Assembly: GCA_965369375.1 (NCBI GenBank)
Contig: CBDUQN010000072.1
Span: forward strand, 1-15,999
Direction: 5' to 3'
Origin: CBDUQN01 sp965369375
GTDB lineage: Bacteria > Krumholzibacteriota > Krumholzibacteriia > Krumholzibacteriales > Krumholzibacteriaceae
DNA length: 15,999 nt
In this document: positions 1 to 10,300 of the stretch, in pieces
How positions within the stretch are numbered: the stretch's first letter is position 1
How the letters are laid out: every line of letters begins with the position of its first letter
The notes under the pieces: model-generated
What the model saw: only the letters and a program-made list of their open reading frames with translations
What the model was told of the DNA's origin: nothing
Databases searched by the model: none
Program-made: the position numbers and the translations under genes

Positions 1-272
1 GCCCCCAAAACGTGCTCTAAATACCTGTCAAGAAAGAAATTAACTAAATTTTCATGTTTATCGTAAAGCGAGATTTATGACAACTTTCAGTGTTATCCAA
101 AAGCGGTTTTATGAGCACAAAAATGTTATTGTAATGTGGTTTTTAGGTTTATTAGGAAGGTTTTTCGGCTCTCGCTTTCGCACGTTCACTCAGCAGGATC
201 TTCCGTCCTCGCGCCCCCACCGAAACCGAACCGGCCTCGGCGGATCGAAATGATTCCACAGCAGCCAATTTT
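1..272. other. Non-coding region downstream of the four-gene minus-strand set
   Basis: No credible gene was seen here. The first ~170 bases are AT-rich and the remainder is GC-rich, so composition changes near position 170. The GC-rich part contains the hairpin listed at 217-243, just past the stop codon of the 1328-residue protein gene. A perfect TTGACA lies on the minus strand (31-26), but no convincing -10 box follows at 16-18 bases, so I do not call a promoter. The AT-rich part may belong to control DNA of a gene beyond the left edge. Confidence 0.5.
217..243 (-). terminator. Stable hairpin 30 bases past the last gene of the set; possible terminator without a U-tract
   Basis: Read on the minus strand, the arms CCGCCGAGGCCG and CGGTTTCGGTGG flank a GTT loop and form a 12-pair stem. 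Three of the pairs are G-U wobbles, so the stem is better as minus-strand RNA than as plus-strand RNA, where those positions become A/C mismatches. It starts 29 bases after the TAG stop of the 1328-residue protein gene. The bases after it are G-rich rather than U-rich, so it is not a classical intrinsic terminator. A 3'-end-stabilising or Rho-linked role is equally possible. Confidence 0.4.
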
Positions 273-3200
273 CTATTTTACGCGAACCCGATAGATCACG
301 CAGCCCGCGGCGCCGCTCGGAAGAACGTAAGGGTTCTGTCTCGAGAGGATGACACGCAGACGGCGATCAGGCGCTTCGAGCATCGCTTCGTCCGCGTCAC
401 CCGGATCGGCGGTGAGGTAAACGGTGCTGCCGTCACGCACCCAGGCGACGTCCTGGCCGGGACCGAATGCATCCATTTCAAAATCAACTGCATCGGATAA
501 CGGATCGATTATCTCGATTTCCCGAACGTCTTCCACGCCGGTGTTGGTGAAGGATATCGTGTACGTGATAACGTCCCCTGGATGCGCCTGGTCGAGATCG
601 ACATCCTTAACCAGTTGAAGAACGCCGCTCGCACTGGCGAGAATGAGAACACGATCGATCACCTGCATCTGAGCTGAGATGGGAGTGCCGCTGATTTCCT
701 GCTGGATTGTAACGGTAAGGTTTTCAACGGTGCCGACGGGAACATCGCCGGGGACAAAAACCCGCATGATCATGAATATCCTGTCGCTTCCCGGAACATC
801 GGGATCGAGATACAGGTCCGCCGATGTCAACCTCGTGTCCCCGCCATCGAGCATTCCATCTTCATTGTTATCCCGGTACATTACCTCTACCCATCCCGGA
901 GGCAGCACCACATTGATCGTCGCCTGACCCGACGTCCCCACCGTAATCGTATGTGAACAATCTGCGAATCCGCCTGCCGGAGCGCTCACGTCGTTGTTCG
1001 GCGCAAGTATCGGTCCCCGTACATCGGCAAAATCAACACGCACGGTATCACCGGTCGCAACGCCCCCGATAGATACGGTATCGGGACTGAGGCTGATAAA
1101 TCCCGAAGGATTATGCTCGACGATCTCGCGTGCCGTTCCAGAGGGAACCTCGAAATAAAACGCGCCCGTGCCATCCGTCAACACCGTTATCCAGCCCCCC
1201 GAATCGGAAAGCGTAATCCTGACACCACCCCACCCCTGCTCACCGGTATCGAGCGAGCCGTCGTGATCAGTGTCGTTGAATACGGTGCCTGCAATAAAGG
1301 CTCCTGTCGCGATTTCGAGGAGAACACTGTCATCGAAGTCGCTCGAAAGCGGTGATCCATCAACCACGAAGCTGCTCCGCAGGCCCGCATCCGCCGGAAT
1401 GGCAACAATGACGGCGAACGAAAGCGAAGAACCCGGACCGATCTCCGCGGTCATGAACGGCGAATTATAATCGGTCACACCATCCGATATAAGAACCGAG
1501 CCGGCCGGCCATCCCGCCGGCTCGCTCCATGTTATCTCGAAAGAATCGGGGAATCCTCCCCTGTTGTGGACTTCCAGAACAGCAGTGGTGATCGTTCCGG
1601 GAGCTCCGAAGAGCATCGCCCGCCCACCCTCTCCAGAACCGGCTGGTGCAGTATCGAATGCCCCGTCGCCGTCGATGACGAGATCAACACTCGGGAAATC
1701 ATTGATATGAACGCGAGCCGTCACACTCTCGACGTTGGATGCATCGATCGCCGAAACGATATCCATGACAAAATCGTAATCACCGACGGGGGCGGTGAGT
1801 GGTATCATCACTTCGAACGTGTAAAATTCCGATGTCCCCGGCGCAACGATTCCTGTTGCATAGGGAGAGGGGGAACCTTCCAGCGTCGCCGTCCAGCCGA
1901 CGAACCCATTCCACGACACGGTGTAACTTTCAGGATCCGGCCCCTCGTTCTGCAGTTCGAGCATGAATGTAACCGTCCGTCCCGCGATCGTGCTCCGGCT
2001 CGAAAATCCTCCCGCTCCCGTACCGAGGGCTCCGAACACTCCGTCGCCCACCCCATCGATAGTAGCATCGACAATGCGAGGCGGCGCGACAACGACAATC
2101 CCTTTAGCGCTATCGATGAAAAACGGTTTGTTGGCCTTGACCCCGTCGATGACGATCTCGAAGGAGCCGCCCGGGCTGTCCGCGGGAACACGGACCTCCA
2201 TGGTATAGGTCCCTGCCGTGATGCCGCGCATCGAGGAAGTCGAATCTCCAATGACTGCTTGCCAGCCGGCGGGGGCGGTCCAGCTCAGATCAAAGAGATC
2301 CTCGCCACTCTCGTTCTGGAGCTCGATGGTGAAGGAGGCAGTATCGCCTGCACCGACCGTCTGAACGGAGCTGCCCCCGAGCCCCGTCCCGAGCGGACCG
2401 TAGATGCCGTCACCGTTTCCATCGATAACGATATCGACCTCTATGCCCTCCACCACAGAGGTGTTGGCCGTCACGCTCTCCCGGGCGTTTCCATCGCGCA
2501 GCGATACCGCATCGAGGATCGACGTATACGTATTTAATGAAGCGTTTTGCGGAATGGAAACTACGAGGAAATACATTATCTCGCTGTACGGTGCGATCAC
2601 CGGTGTCGTCCACGGCGTGGCGTGATTGCTGACGCCGTCGAAGATCACGGCAGTCCAATTACCTGGCGGTTTGCTCCAGCTCAGCGTAAACGAGTCGACG
2701 ACCCCTCCCTCGTTTTGGAGCACGAAGGGAAAATAGATATCGTTCCCGCGAATCCCCGCTATCGTGCCGCTCCCGCCGAAACCGGAACCCGTCGGATCGA
2801 TGATATCATCACCGCTGCCTGCAATAACGATATCCACCTTCGACGCTATGACATGAGCGACAGCCGTGACGCCATCCTTCTTGAGCGTATCCGTCAGTGA
2901 CTTGGCATACACGTTCGTGACGTAATTCCCATCGAGCAATCCGGCGGGGATCGTTACGCGCAGCGTGAATGATACGGTAGCATCGGCGGCGATGGACCCC
3001 GTCGAGAAAGCTCCCTGGTGAACCGTCGCTCCCTCTTCGACAACGGCCGTCAACGGCGATTCGGGTGCATACCATATTCCGAAAGAATCGGCCTGCGTTC
3101 CGGCGTTAAGCAATTCGATATCATACGTAATGACGGTGTCAGGTCGCGTATCTATGATCGAGGTCCCCCCACCGCCGCGCGAATCGATTATGCCGAATCC

Positions 3201-4259
3201 ATTCGCGTCGATCGCGAGATCGGTGAGATGCGCAGCGGGAACGACATTCGTGCCGAGAGTTACGCTATCGAAACGATTCCCGAAAGATGTAGAGATCGCA
3301 TCAACAACGGACGAGTATCCATCAAGTAATTCGCCCGGCGGAATAGTCAACCGAACCTGCACCGTTATCGTCGACCCGGCGGGCATGACAGGCGTGGTCC
3401 ATGGAAACGCGTAATCGCTGCCTTCGTAACTGATTATGGCCACCCATCCCGCAGGGAGCGATATCGATGTTGTATAGGAATCAACATCCAATCCCTCGTT
3501 CTCGATTTCTAACAGATACGCAACGGTTTCTCCATGCTCGCCGCTTCTCACGAAATAGCCGCCGTTGCCGCTTCCCACATCACTGAAGCTGTCATCGCCG
3601 TTCCCATCGACGATCAGATCCACGTATTTTCTGTACACGAACGACACATCGTCTACGAAAGTCCATGTTTCGTATCTATTGTCCGATGTGTTTTCCTGCC
3701 GGAAGTAGACACGCACCGTCTGACCGGCGAACGCCGTCATATCGCACCCTGCAGGACCGACACCATCGTCTTGGATCCAGCCGCTGTCCTTGAACTGACC
3801 GTTCCGTTCTCCGAGGGAATAGACGACAACACTGGCGAGCGTATTATCAGATAGATCACGAACCTCGACTCGGAACGGATCGTACCCGGCGCCGTCATAC
3901 CCTTGTTGACGGAACCTGAAGTAAAGCGTTGCCCGGGAGATATTGGAAGGAATCGTTACATCATGGTACATGTACGCGAACCGCCTCTGCTGCGGTTCGT
4001 GATACTTGAATCCGAGCAGCGCCGAGAAATTGCCTGTGTAGGGAAATTCCGGTACGACTCTGTGATCCGCCCAATCGGGATCGAGCGGCCCTGATATGCT
4101 CCCCGCGCCGTGAATCCATGCGCTCCCGAAGTCTCCCGCCTCGAAACCGCCGTTCTGGATGAGCTCTCCCGCGCGCGCCACGCTCGAAGCGGCTGTCACG
4201 CCCAGCGCGGCGGCAAGCAGAGCAAGCATTATAAACTTCATGACTCTTCGTCCTGTCAT
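273..4259 (-). CDS. Secreted 1328-aa surface protein: CBM-like N-terminus, six Ig-like repeats, SdrD B-like and DUF11 domains
   Basis: This is probably an exported surface or matrix protein; its exact function is unknown. A Sec signal peptide covers residues 1-30 (Arg-Arg, hydrophobic core, cleavage after ARA). Residues 31-210 begin LIQNGGFE and resemble carbohydrate-binding jelly-roll modules. Six repeats of ~120-135 residues follow, starting near 212, 345, 474, 607, 728 and 857. Each opens with a D-I/L-x-I-D-G-x-G-D-type segment, then a G-rich stretch and an Ig-like sandwich of NEW3 style (AGW...IPxG...). An SdrD B-like fold with an Asp-rich loop (NDTDHDGSLDTGE) lies at ~984-1080. A further Ig-like unit carries DNNEDGMLDGGD (~1130-1141), and a DUF11 domain (1212-1328) ends at the C-terminus. 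No LPXTG, PEP-CTERM or membrane anchor is visible. The start at 4259 was chosen because GGGAG lies 8 bases upstream and gives a compact signal peptide; ATGs at 4298 (GGA nearby) and 4241 are alternatives, and the open frame runs up to 4355. It is last in the minus-strand set, 125 bases after the barrel gene. Confidence 0.85.
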   Translation of the reverse strand: MTGRRVMKFIMLALLAAALGVTAASSVARAGELIQNGGFEAGDFGSAWIHGAGSISGPLDPDWADHRVVPEFPYTGNFSALLGFKYHEPQQRRFAYMYHDVTIPSNISRATLYFRFRQQGYDGAGYDPFRVEVRDLSDNTLASVVVYSLGERNGQFKDSGWIQDDGVGPAGCDMTAFAGQTVRVYFRQENTSDNRYETWTFVDDVSFVYRKYVDLIVDGNGDDSFSDVGSGNGGYFVRSGEHGETVAYLLEIENEGLDVDSYTTSISLPAGWVAIISYEGSDYAFPWTTPVMPAGSTITVQVRLTIPPGELLDGYSSVVDAISTSFGNRFDSVTLGTNVVPAAHLTDLAIDANGFGIIDSRGGGGTSIIDTRPDTVITYDIELLNAGTQADSFGIWYAPESPLTAVVEEGATVHQGAFSTGSIAADATVSFTLRVTIPAGLLDGNYVTNVYAKSLTDTLKKDGVTAVAHVIASKVDIVIAGSGDDIIDPTGSGFGGSGTIAGIRGNDIYFPFVLQNEGGVVDSFTLSWSKPPGNWTAVIFDGVSNHATPWTTPVIAPYSEIMYFLVVSIPQNASLNTYTSILDAVSLRDGNARESVTANTSVVEGIEVDIVIDGNGDGIYGPLGTGLGGSSVQTVGAGDTASFTIELQNESGEDLFDLSWTAPAGWQAVIGDSTSSMRGITAGTYTMEVRVPADSPGGSFEIVIDGVKANKPFFIDSAKGIVVVAPPRIVDATIDGVGDGVFGALGTGAGGFSSRSTIAGRTVTFMLELQNEGPDPESYTVSWNGFVGWTATLEGSPSPYATGIVAPGTSEFYTFEVMIPLTAPVGDYDFVMDIVSAIDASNVESVTARVHINDFPSVDLVIDGDGAFDTAPAGSGEGGRAMLFGAPGTITTAVLEVHNRGGFPDSFEITWSEPAGWPAGSVLISDGVTDYNSPFMTAEIGPGSSLSFAVIVAIPADAGLRSSFVVDGSPLSSDFDDSVLLEIATGAFIAGTVFNDTDHDGSLDTGEQGWGGVRITLSDSGGWITVLTDGTGAFYFEVPSGTAREIVEHNPSGFISLSPDTVSIGGVATGDTVRVDFADVRGPILAPNNDVSAPAGGFADCSHTITVGTSGQATINVVLPPGWVEVMYRDNNEDGMLDGGDTRLTSADLYLDPDVPGSDRIFMIMRVFVPGDVPVGTVENLTVTIQQEISGTPISAQMQVIDRVLILASASGVLQLVKDVDLDQAHPGDVITYTISFTNTGVEDVREIEIIDPLSDAVDFEMDAFGPGQDVAWVRDGSTVYLTADPGDADEAMLEAPDRRLRVILSRQNPYVLPSGAAGCVIYRVRVK

Positions 4260-4267
4260 TCGAGTAA

Positions 4268-4272
4268 CTCCC
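4268..4272 (-). promoter_or_regulatory. Ribosome binding site deciding the start of the 1328-aa protein
   Basis: GGGAG on the minus strand lies 8 bases before the ATG at 4259. The ATG at 4241 has only a weak AGGA/GAAGAG, and the ATG at 4298 has GGA about 8 bases upstream. The 4259 start also gives a normal-length n-region (MTGRR) for the signal peptide. The choice is a preference, not a certainty. Confidence 0.5.
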
Positions 4273-4384
4273 GTGATCTTGTTTGCTCGGTTATTCATAA
4301 TTTTTCCGGCGCAATAAAAATCCATTCTACTTATCTGCGTGCTTTTTATATTCATAGTCTCGCTGCGCTACAAAGCTCCGTTTA

Positions 4385-7300
4385 TTATTTCCCATAAAAA
4401 TATTTTTCCAGTTTCTCGCTGAACTTGAGTCTGAGCCGAACGTGGAAGCCGCTCCGCCGAAAATCGTTGATGGAGGCGTCCCTGTCTTCGTGCCCGCCGA
4501 AGTCGTACCCGACTCCGAGCCAGAGATTCTCGGCGATGAGCCTTCCGAGCTCGAGACCGCCGCCATAGCGTATGGTGTGCGTTTCACGTTGCTGCTCGAC
4601 CCGCCCGACCAATCTGATATCCCACTTACTCCCAAGAATTCGTATCACCTGCGCCTGGTACAGGAAGGACGAAGAGCTTGCCATGTACAGCTTCCGTTCC
4701 AGCGTGGTCGCCGAATATGTATCGAATGTATTATTGACCCACCGCGCCGCCACCTTTCCCTCCAGCTCCCACCGGGTGTTCACGATGTAATTCGCTTCGA
4801 TTGAGGCGATCAGTTCCTTGTCGACGCCGTCGGGATGAGCCGGGCTGTTTTTCTCGTAATGCGTGCGCAACAAGGTGAGCAGATTCAACCGGCCGGCCGC
4901 CCTCGGCCTGAACGAGAGCCCGATCGTGCCGCTTCCCTTGACGCCGTCCTTGTCCCGCTTCTCGTCGTTGTACCAGAGGCCTCCCTTGAGCAGGCCGGCC
5001 CAACGTTCGCTCAGCCGCTTCAACCATCCGACACCGGCGAGATGCTTTCTTCGATCCGGCTCGAGCCTGATCTCGTAGTCACCCTTGAGGCGGTAATCCT
5101 TCTCGGCCGGCGTATAGATCCAGCCGGTCGCGAAGCTCGTAAAATCGCCCGCCTGCGCTCCGCTCACCGTCGCGGTCTTCTCGAAACTCACTGTGCCGCT
5201 CAGATCTCTCGATACACGGAAACGATTCCGCAAGCCGATAGTCGCCTGCCCGCGTTCGCCGCTCATCGCCCCCTCGAGGCGGTAGCGTGAGAAGAGATGC
5301 AGATTTTCAGTTACCCGGGATTCGATGCCGAGCTGGGTGAGGTGCCGCGTTCCCGACCTGCTGCCCGTGCGGTATTCGTAGTTCAGCGTCCCCGTGACGA
5401 ATCTCCACAGGCGCCTCGACAGTTTTGCCTGGATCCTGTTCGGGTATTCCTGGACCTCCTCGCCCGCAATGATCTTGTCCAACGAGAGCTCGCCGCTGAA
5501 GTTACCGTGGGCCACGCCGATACCTGCGAGCAGCAGCGTCGAGGAGTGATCGCCCTCCCTCGTGTCGCTGTGCTCGGCCCCCGCAAGCCCGACCCTCCAG
5601 CGCAGCGTGCCCGCCTTGTACACGGCGTTCAGATCGTAGTATCCCTTCTTCTCGCTCCGCTCCATGAATTCATGATGGTATGCCCTCGACGTCACCATGA
5701 AGGTCGAGCCGACCTGCCAATCGAGATCCGCGCCGACCTTGGTGCTTCCGAGCTCGGTCTTGCCCCCGGTGAAGGAAGGATTGAAGAAATCCTCATCTAT
5801 CCTGCGGTAATAGGCGTTCCACTTGACGCCGAAATCGTGATTCCCGATGAACTGCATCCGGAACGCGTTACCGCTTCCGAGCAGGAATTTTTCGCTGTGC
5901 GCGAATTCGCTCATCAGGGCGATCTCTTTGTGAAGCCGCCCCGAGAGGTCGACACCGACGAGCGAATAATTCTCGACGCCCTCTTCCTCGAGAACAGCCG
6001 TCATACCCAACGCGAGGCTGTCCGTCACGAGGGCGGAAGCTCTCAGACCATACGTGAAGTTGTACTCACCGGCGTTTCGGCACTCGTAGCTCACGACGAT
6101 TATCACGGGATTAAAGAACTCATCAGTCGCCGGAATCGGTTCCTTGAAGAGTATGCTCCCATCCATGTAATTGACTTCATAATCACGATTGATCTGCTTG
6201 TATTCTATCCGGAGAATCTTCTCCGTCTGGTAGCGATCGCGCACTTCTATGCGTATCTTCTCGCTGTTCTCGACGAGCGGGCAGTTACTCAGGAAATAGA
6301 ATCCGCTCGTTCCCTCAGCGCGGAGTTCCTCCTGGTAGATGACCTGGTCCGTCTCGGTGACAAACGCCCTGACCGCCAATCTATCCAACACCGCTTCACC
6401 TTCGAATCCGTTGAAAGAGCGGTAGTAGGACGTGAATTCCATGTCGCAGAGATCCGTTCTGAAATCACCGTACATAGCGCTGTATCGGCGATGGTCGAGC
6501 CGTATGTACGTTCCGCTCCTCGATGCGGTGTTGAACTTGAGCTCGCCCGCGTCTCCGTATATCGGATAATATTTCTCGGGTTCGATCCGTTCGAAAAGTT
6601 TGTCTTCGACGAAGGGGCGCGTGTCCACGGCACAGGTGAGCAGGTGGCCTCCGCGTATCTCACCCTGGCCGTACAGCGCAATCTTACCCTCGGCGAAGAA
6701 GCCGTCGTGATGGCGTTCGATCGATCGGTGCGGAACTCCGCTTCCGGTTAAGTTGCTGTATCCGAGCGACCCTTCGCCGTAGCCGAAGAGGAACCACCGG
6801 CGAAGCGGCGATTCGTATGATACGAGGCAACTGCTCGATAATCCATCGAGTGAAACATGGACCCGATCACGTCTCGCTTCACGCAGCGGAGGCATCGAGA
6901 TGATAACCATACCGTTTCGCGTCGGGATCTGGACGCCGTTCTGATGCGGATTCCGATCGAGGTCACGCAAGAGGTCGGTCGGGCCGGATACGGTTGCAAA
7001 CATTCCATCGCGCACGGGCAGACCCACTTCGTCATTGACGAGAAAAACTATCTCGGGCGAAGTGCTGCCGTCGGCCGGCGCAGATACGCGCTCGACCTCG
7101 GGTCTCATGCCCGCTGGTTTGCCCGCGAGATAGACATGCCGGACACAGGTCAACCTGCCGCCGCCGTGCTCTTTGCACACAACAAGTATGTCGTTTTTGC
7201 CGACCTTGATCTTGACGTCGTAGAAGATGAATCCGATCGAGCCGTTCTTGACGTCGACCTTTTTCTGCCCGACTTTCTCGCGCCCGACGGGCACGTTGTT

Positions 7301-10300
7301 CACGTAGAGTTCGACAGCCGAGCCGAGAGGTGAGGTGATCTCCACATTGATCTTGTCCTTCTGGTAGTACACGCGGCCCTCTCGGGGCAAAACGATCTCG
7401 GCGCAAATTCCCGCATCATCGGCCAGTGAGTAGGCGATCGTGTCCGGCTTGTTTATAATCGCCGGCAGCTCCGGATCGCCCTCGTCGTAACCCGGGGGAG
7501 GAATGACATTGATGTCGACGCGCCTGTTTGCCGCTCTTCCTTCCGGCGTGTCATTCGAGGCGACCGGTTTTCTCGAGCCGCACCCCGTATAGTCGATGCT
7601 CGCCTCGTCTATGCCGTTCATGCGGAGCAACTGGTAGATCGATCGGGCCCGAGAGAGAGAAAGTTCGAAGTTTGATGGAAATTCCGTCGTGTTGATCGCG
7701 ATGCTATCCGTATGACCGGCGATAGAGATAATCCATCCGGGATGTTCGTTGATCCAGAGGGCGAGCGCGGCTATCTGGCTCAACGGAATCTCTTCGAGGT
7801 AGCTGCTGCCCGGGGCGAATTGCGTGCTGGGGATCGTGAGCGCCTCGAATCCCTCTATCGCGGCCAAACCCTCCTTCGAAGCTTCGGTTGACGGCGATGT
7901 GGAATGAGCAGCGCCCGCCGCACCGGGTACCGACGGCGATGTGGAATGAGCAGCGCCCGCCGCACCTGATATCCCCAGGGCCGGGCCGGCAGCATCAGCC
8001 ACGCCGGACACCCCCGGCGCTGAGCCGGTATTAGCTCCCTCACCGGTGCCGGGAACCCTTCCGCCCTCGAACAGCTCGCCCGTTTCGGCACCCGTCGGTA
8101 TAACCGCATGAGCGGAACCTCCAGAGGAGGTGGCGGTTCCCCCGCGCGATTCGTCGGGATTTCGCACGAGGGGAAAATCCACCCGGCGGTTACCCGACGG
8201 GGCCATATCGATGAGAAGCTCGCCACGGATACCCAGTCCGAAGTAAGCGGGCTTGCCGGGGACAAGAGAATCGGGGAGGGTCGTAGGATCGATCCTCACC
8301 ACGTGGGTTCCTTCGAACACTCCGGGGATAGAGTAAAGTCCCGATGAATCGGTCACGGCATAGGTGCCGTCCTCGATAAAAACCGAAATCCCGCTAACGC
8401 CCGCTTCGCCGCGATCGTACACGCCGTCGTCATCGAGATCCTCGAAAACGGCCCCCAGCAAGATTCCGCGTCTCGTGAAAACTCCGTCAACGATCTGCAC
8501 CGAGGTTATGGCAGGCCCGTCTGATGCACGCTCCCCGAACTCGGTGACACCGCTCACCCTAGCGATACAATCGAGCCGACCCCACTCCTGACCGGCCTTC
8601 ACCCGCGCTCTGAAAACGACCTCGCGTTTCTCGCCGGGCTGCAGAGACCCGAGCTCCCATCGCAAGCCGTTCCCGGCGATCGAGGGCACATCGCTGCCGC
8701 CGGCAAAACCGAGCCCGCTGGAGAGATTTTCCATGAGCACGATGCTGTCTATGGCGGTCTCCCCGGTCAGGTTCTCGACCGTTACGATGTAACTGAGAAT
8801 ATCGCCGACCATTGCCGTCGGTTCCTTGATCGACTGAGTGACGGATATGAGCGGGATGTCCGTTTTGATCAGAACGCTGCGAACCCTGTCACGCGATTCG
8901 CTTTCCACGAACGATTGCGCCTCGATATCGAAGACGAATTCTCTTCCCGCGAAACGCCTGAGCTGCTCGAGACCCGCCTGCAGCCGCAAACCGACGACGC
9001 ATGAAGCTCCCCTCCGAACGCAGCCGAGTCCGGCGGAGTAACTCGAGAAGTGCGGTAAATCATTCCCCATTGAATCGACGAATTGTACACGCCACCCAGG
9101 CAACAGCAACACGGAATCGGCGACAACGACGCTGACCGTATCGTCGTAATTGCCGTCGTTGAGCAACTCATACCAGAATGTGCATGTCGTATCTCCACCA
9201 TTGAGCGTCACGATAACCCGGTCGTCGGGTTGATTGTCGGCGGTCGGATTTCCCTTGGGCCCGATCGCGAGATCACTGACACGTCCCACCCGAACCGCTA
9301 TCACATTCGAAACGGAGTGGTACCCGATTCCGTCACCACCGGTGAAATCCACTTCAGCGGTATTGAGTATCTCTCCCCATTCGCGATCATCGTTTACGGT
9401 CACACTGAACGAGAGGCTCCCGCTCGCGCTCTGCGCGAGTGTGGCGAGACGGATCCGCGTGCCTTTGATCCGGTCGGGCGGCGGAGCGGTGGTAACCCAC
9501 TGAGAGGTTGTTGCATCGTAGTATTCGATCGTTCCCGGAGGGCCCGCCGATACGGAACCGGGAACGAGCTCGGTTCCCGTTAGAATTCCATTGTAGTCTA
9601 TGTAGTTTGCTACAATAACATCCGTGGCCGCACGCTCGCCGGCATTCGAGAAACGCATCGTATACGTCACCGCGCCGCCGGGCATGACAGAGGTTACATC
9701 AGACTCGAGAACGAGCTGCACGCGCGCCTCGTCGCGCGCGACGATCCTGAACACGTTCCCCTCGTCATAGGCCGACGTGTCGCCCGCCGATCGAGCGGTC
9801 AGATCGATGTGGGAGATTTCTCCTCCCGTCAAACCGGAAGGCAATTCGGCCTCGATAATGAGTGAGGCGAATTCATTCGACGCAAGCGGTCCCACACTCG
9901 TGATCTGTTGTTCGCCTGGATCGATAAAGCTGTCACCGTCCTCATCGAGATACACGGTAGTCGATGAAGCGACAAAATCGGAAGGAGCGCGGGTGAATAT
10001 GCCGAGATCGAACGTGTCGTCGGCGTTTCCGGTGTTGGTTATTCGATACGGAAAGGTGACACGCTCTCCGCTGAATGCACGCAGGATCCCGGCGGGGGAT
10101 GCGCTCGTCCCATCGGGCACGAGCAGGGGACTGAATACCGGCAGCACCCTGAGCGTTACCTCATTCGAACTTATTGTCAGGAAATTTCCGTTGTCGTCGT
10201 AGCCGGCGGAGGACCGGCTCGATATTACCTGTCCCGCTGGAGGGATTTGCGCCAAAGAGGGCGATGGCAGGAGCGCGATGCGGAAGAAGAGACAGACGAA

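Noticed and set aside
9..31. A perfect minus-strand TTGACA at 31-26 as a promoter for a gene left of the window
   Set aside because: No -10-like hexamer lies 16-18 bases downstream (the bases there are TTGGGG), and the target would be outside the window.
1566..2537. A 323-codon open frame on the plus strand inside the 1328-aa protein gene
   Set aside because: Its product is rich in Arg, Asp and His with no domain, signal or repeat structure, while the opposite strand encodes clear Ig-like repeats. It is an antisense shadow.
4260..4384. Possible terminator between the barrel gene and the 1328-aa protein gene
   Set aside because: No stem of useful length was found there; the U-rich runs have no preceding hairpin on the minus strand.
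5297..6751. A 484-codon open frame on the plus strand opposite the barrel region
   Set aside because: The composition is typical of a shadow frame and no motif is recognisable. The minus strand here encodes the conserved YYPIYGD and GTSGFYFLS segments.
7890..7966. CRISPR-like or mobile-element repeat
   Set aside because: There are only two copies, in frame inside a coding linker, with a 7-base gap; this is a tandem duplication, not an array. No transposase, integrase, tRNA or rRNA was seen anywhere in the window.
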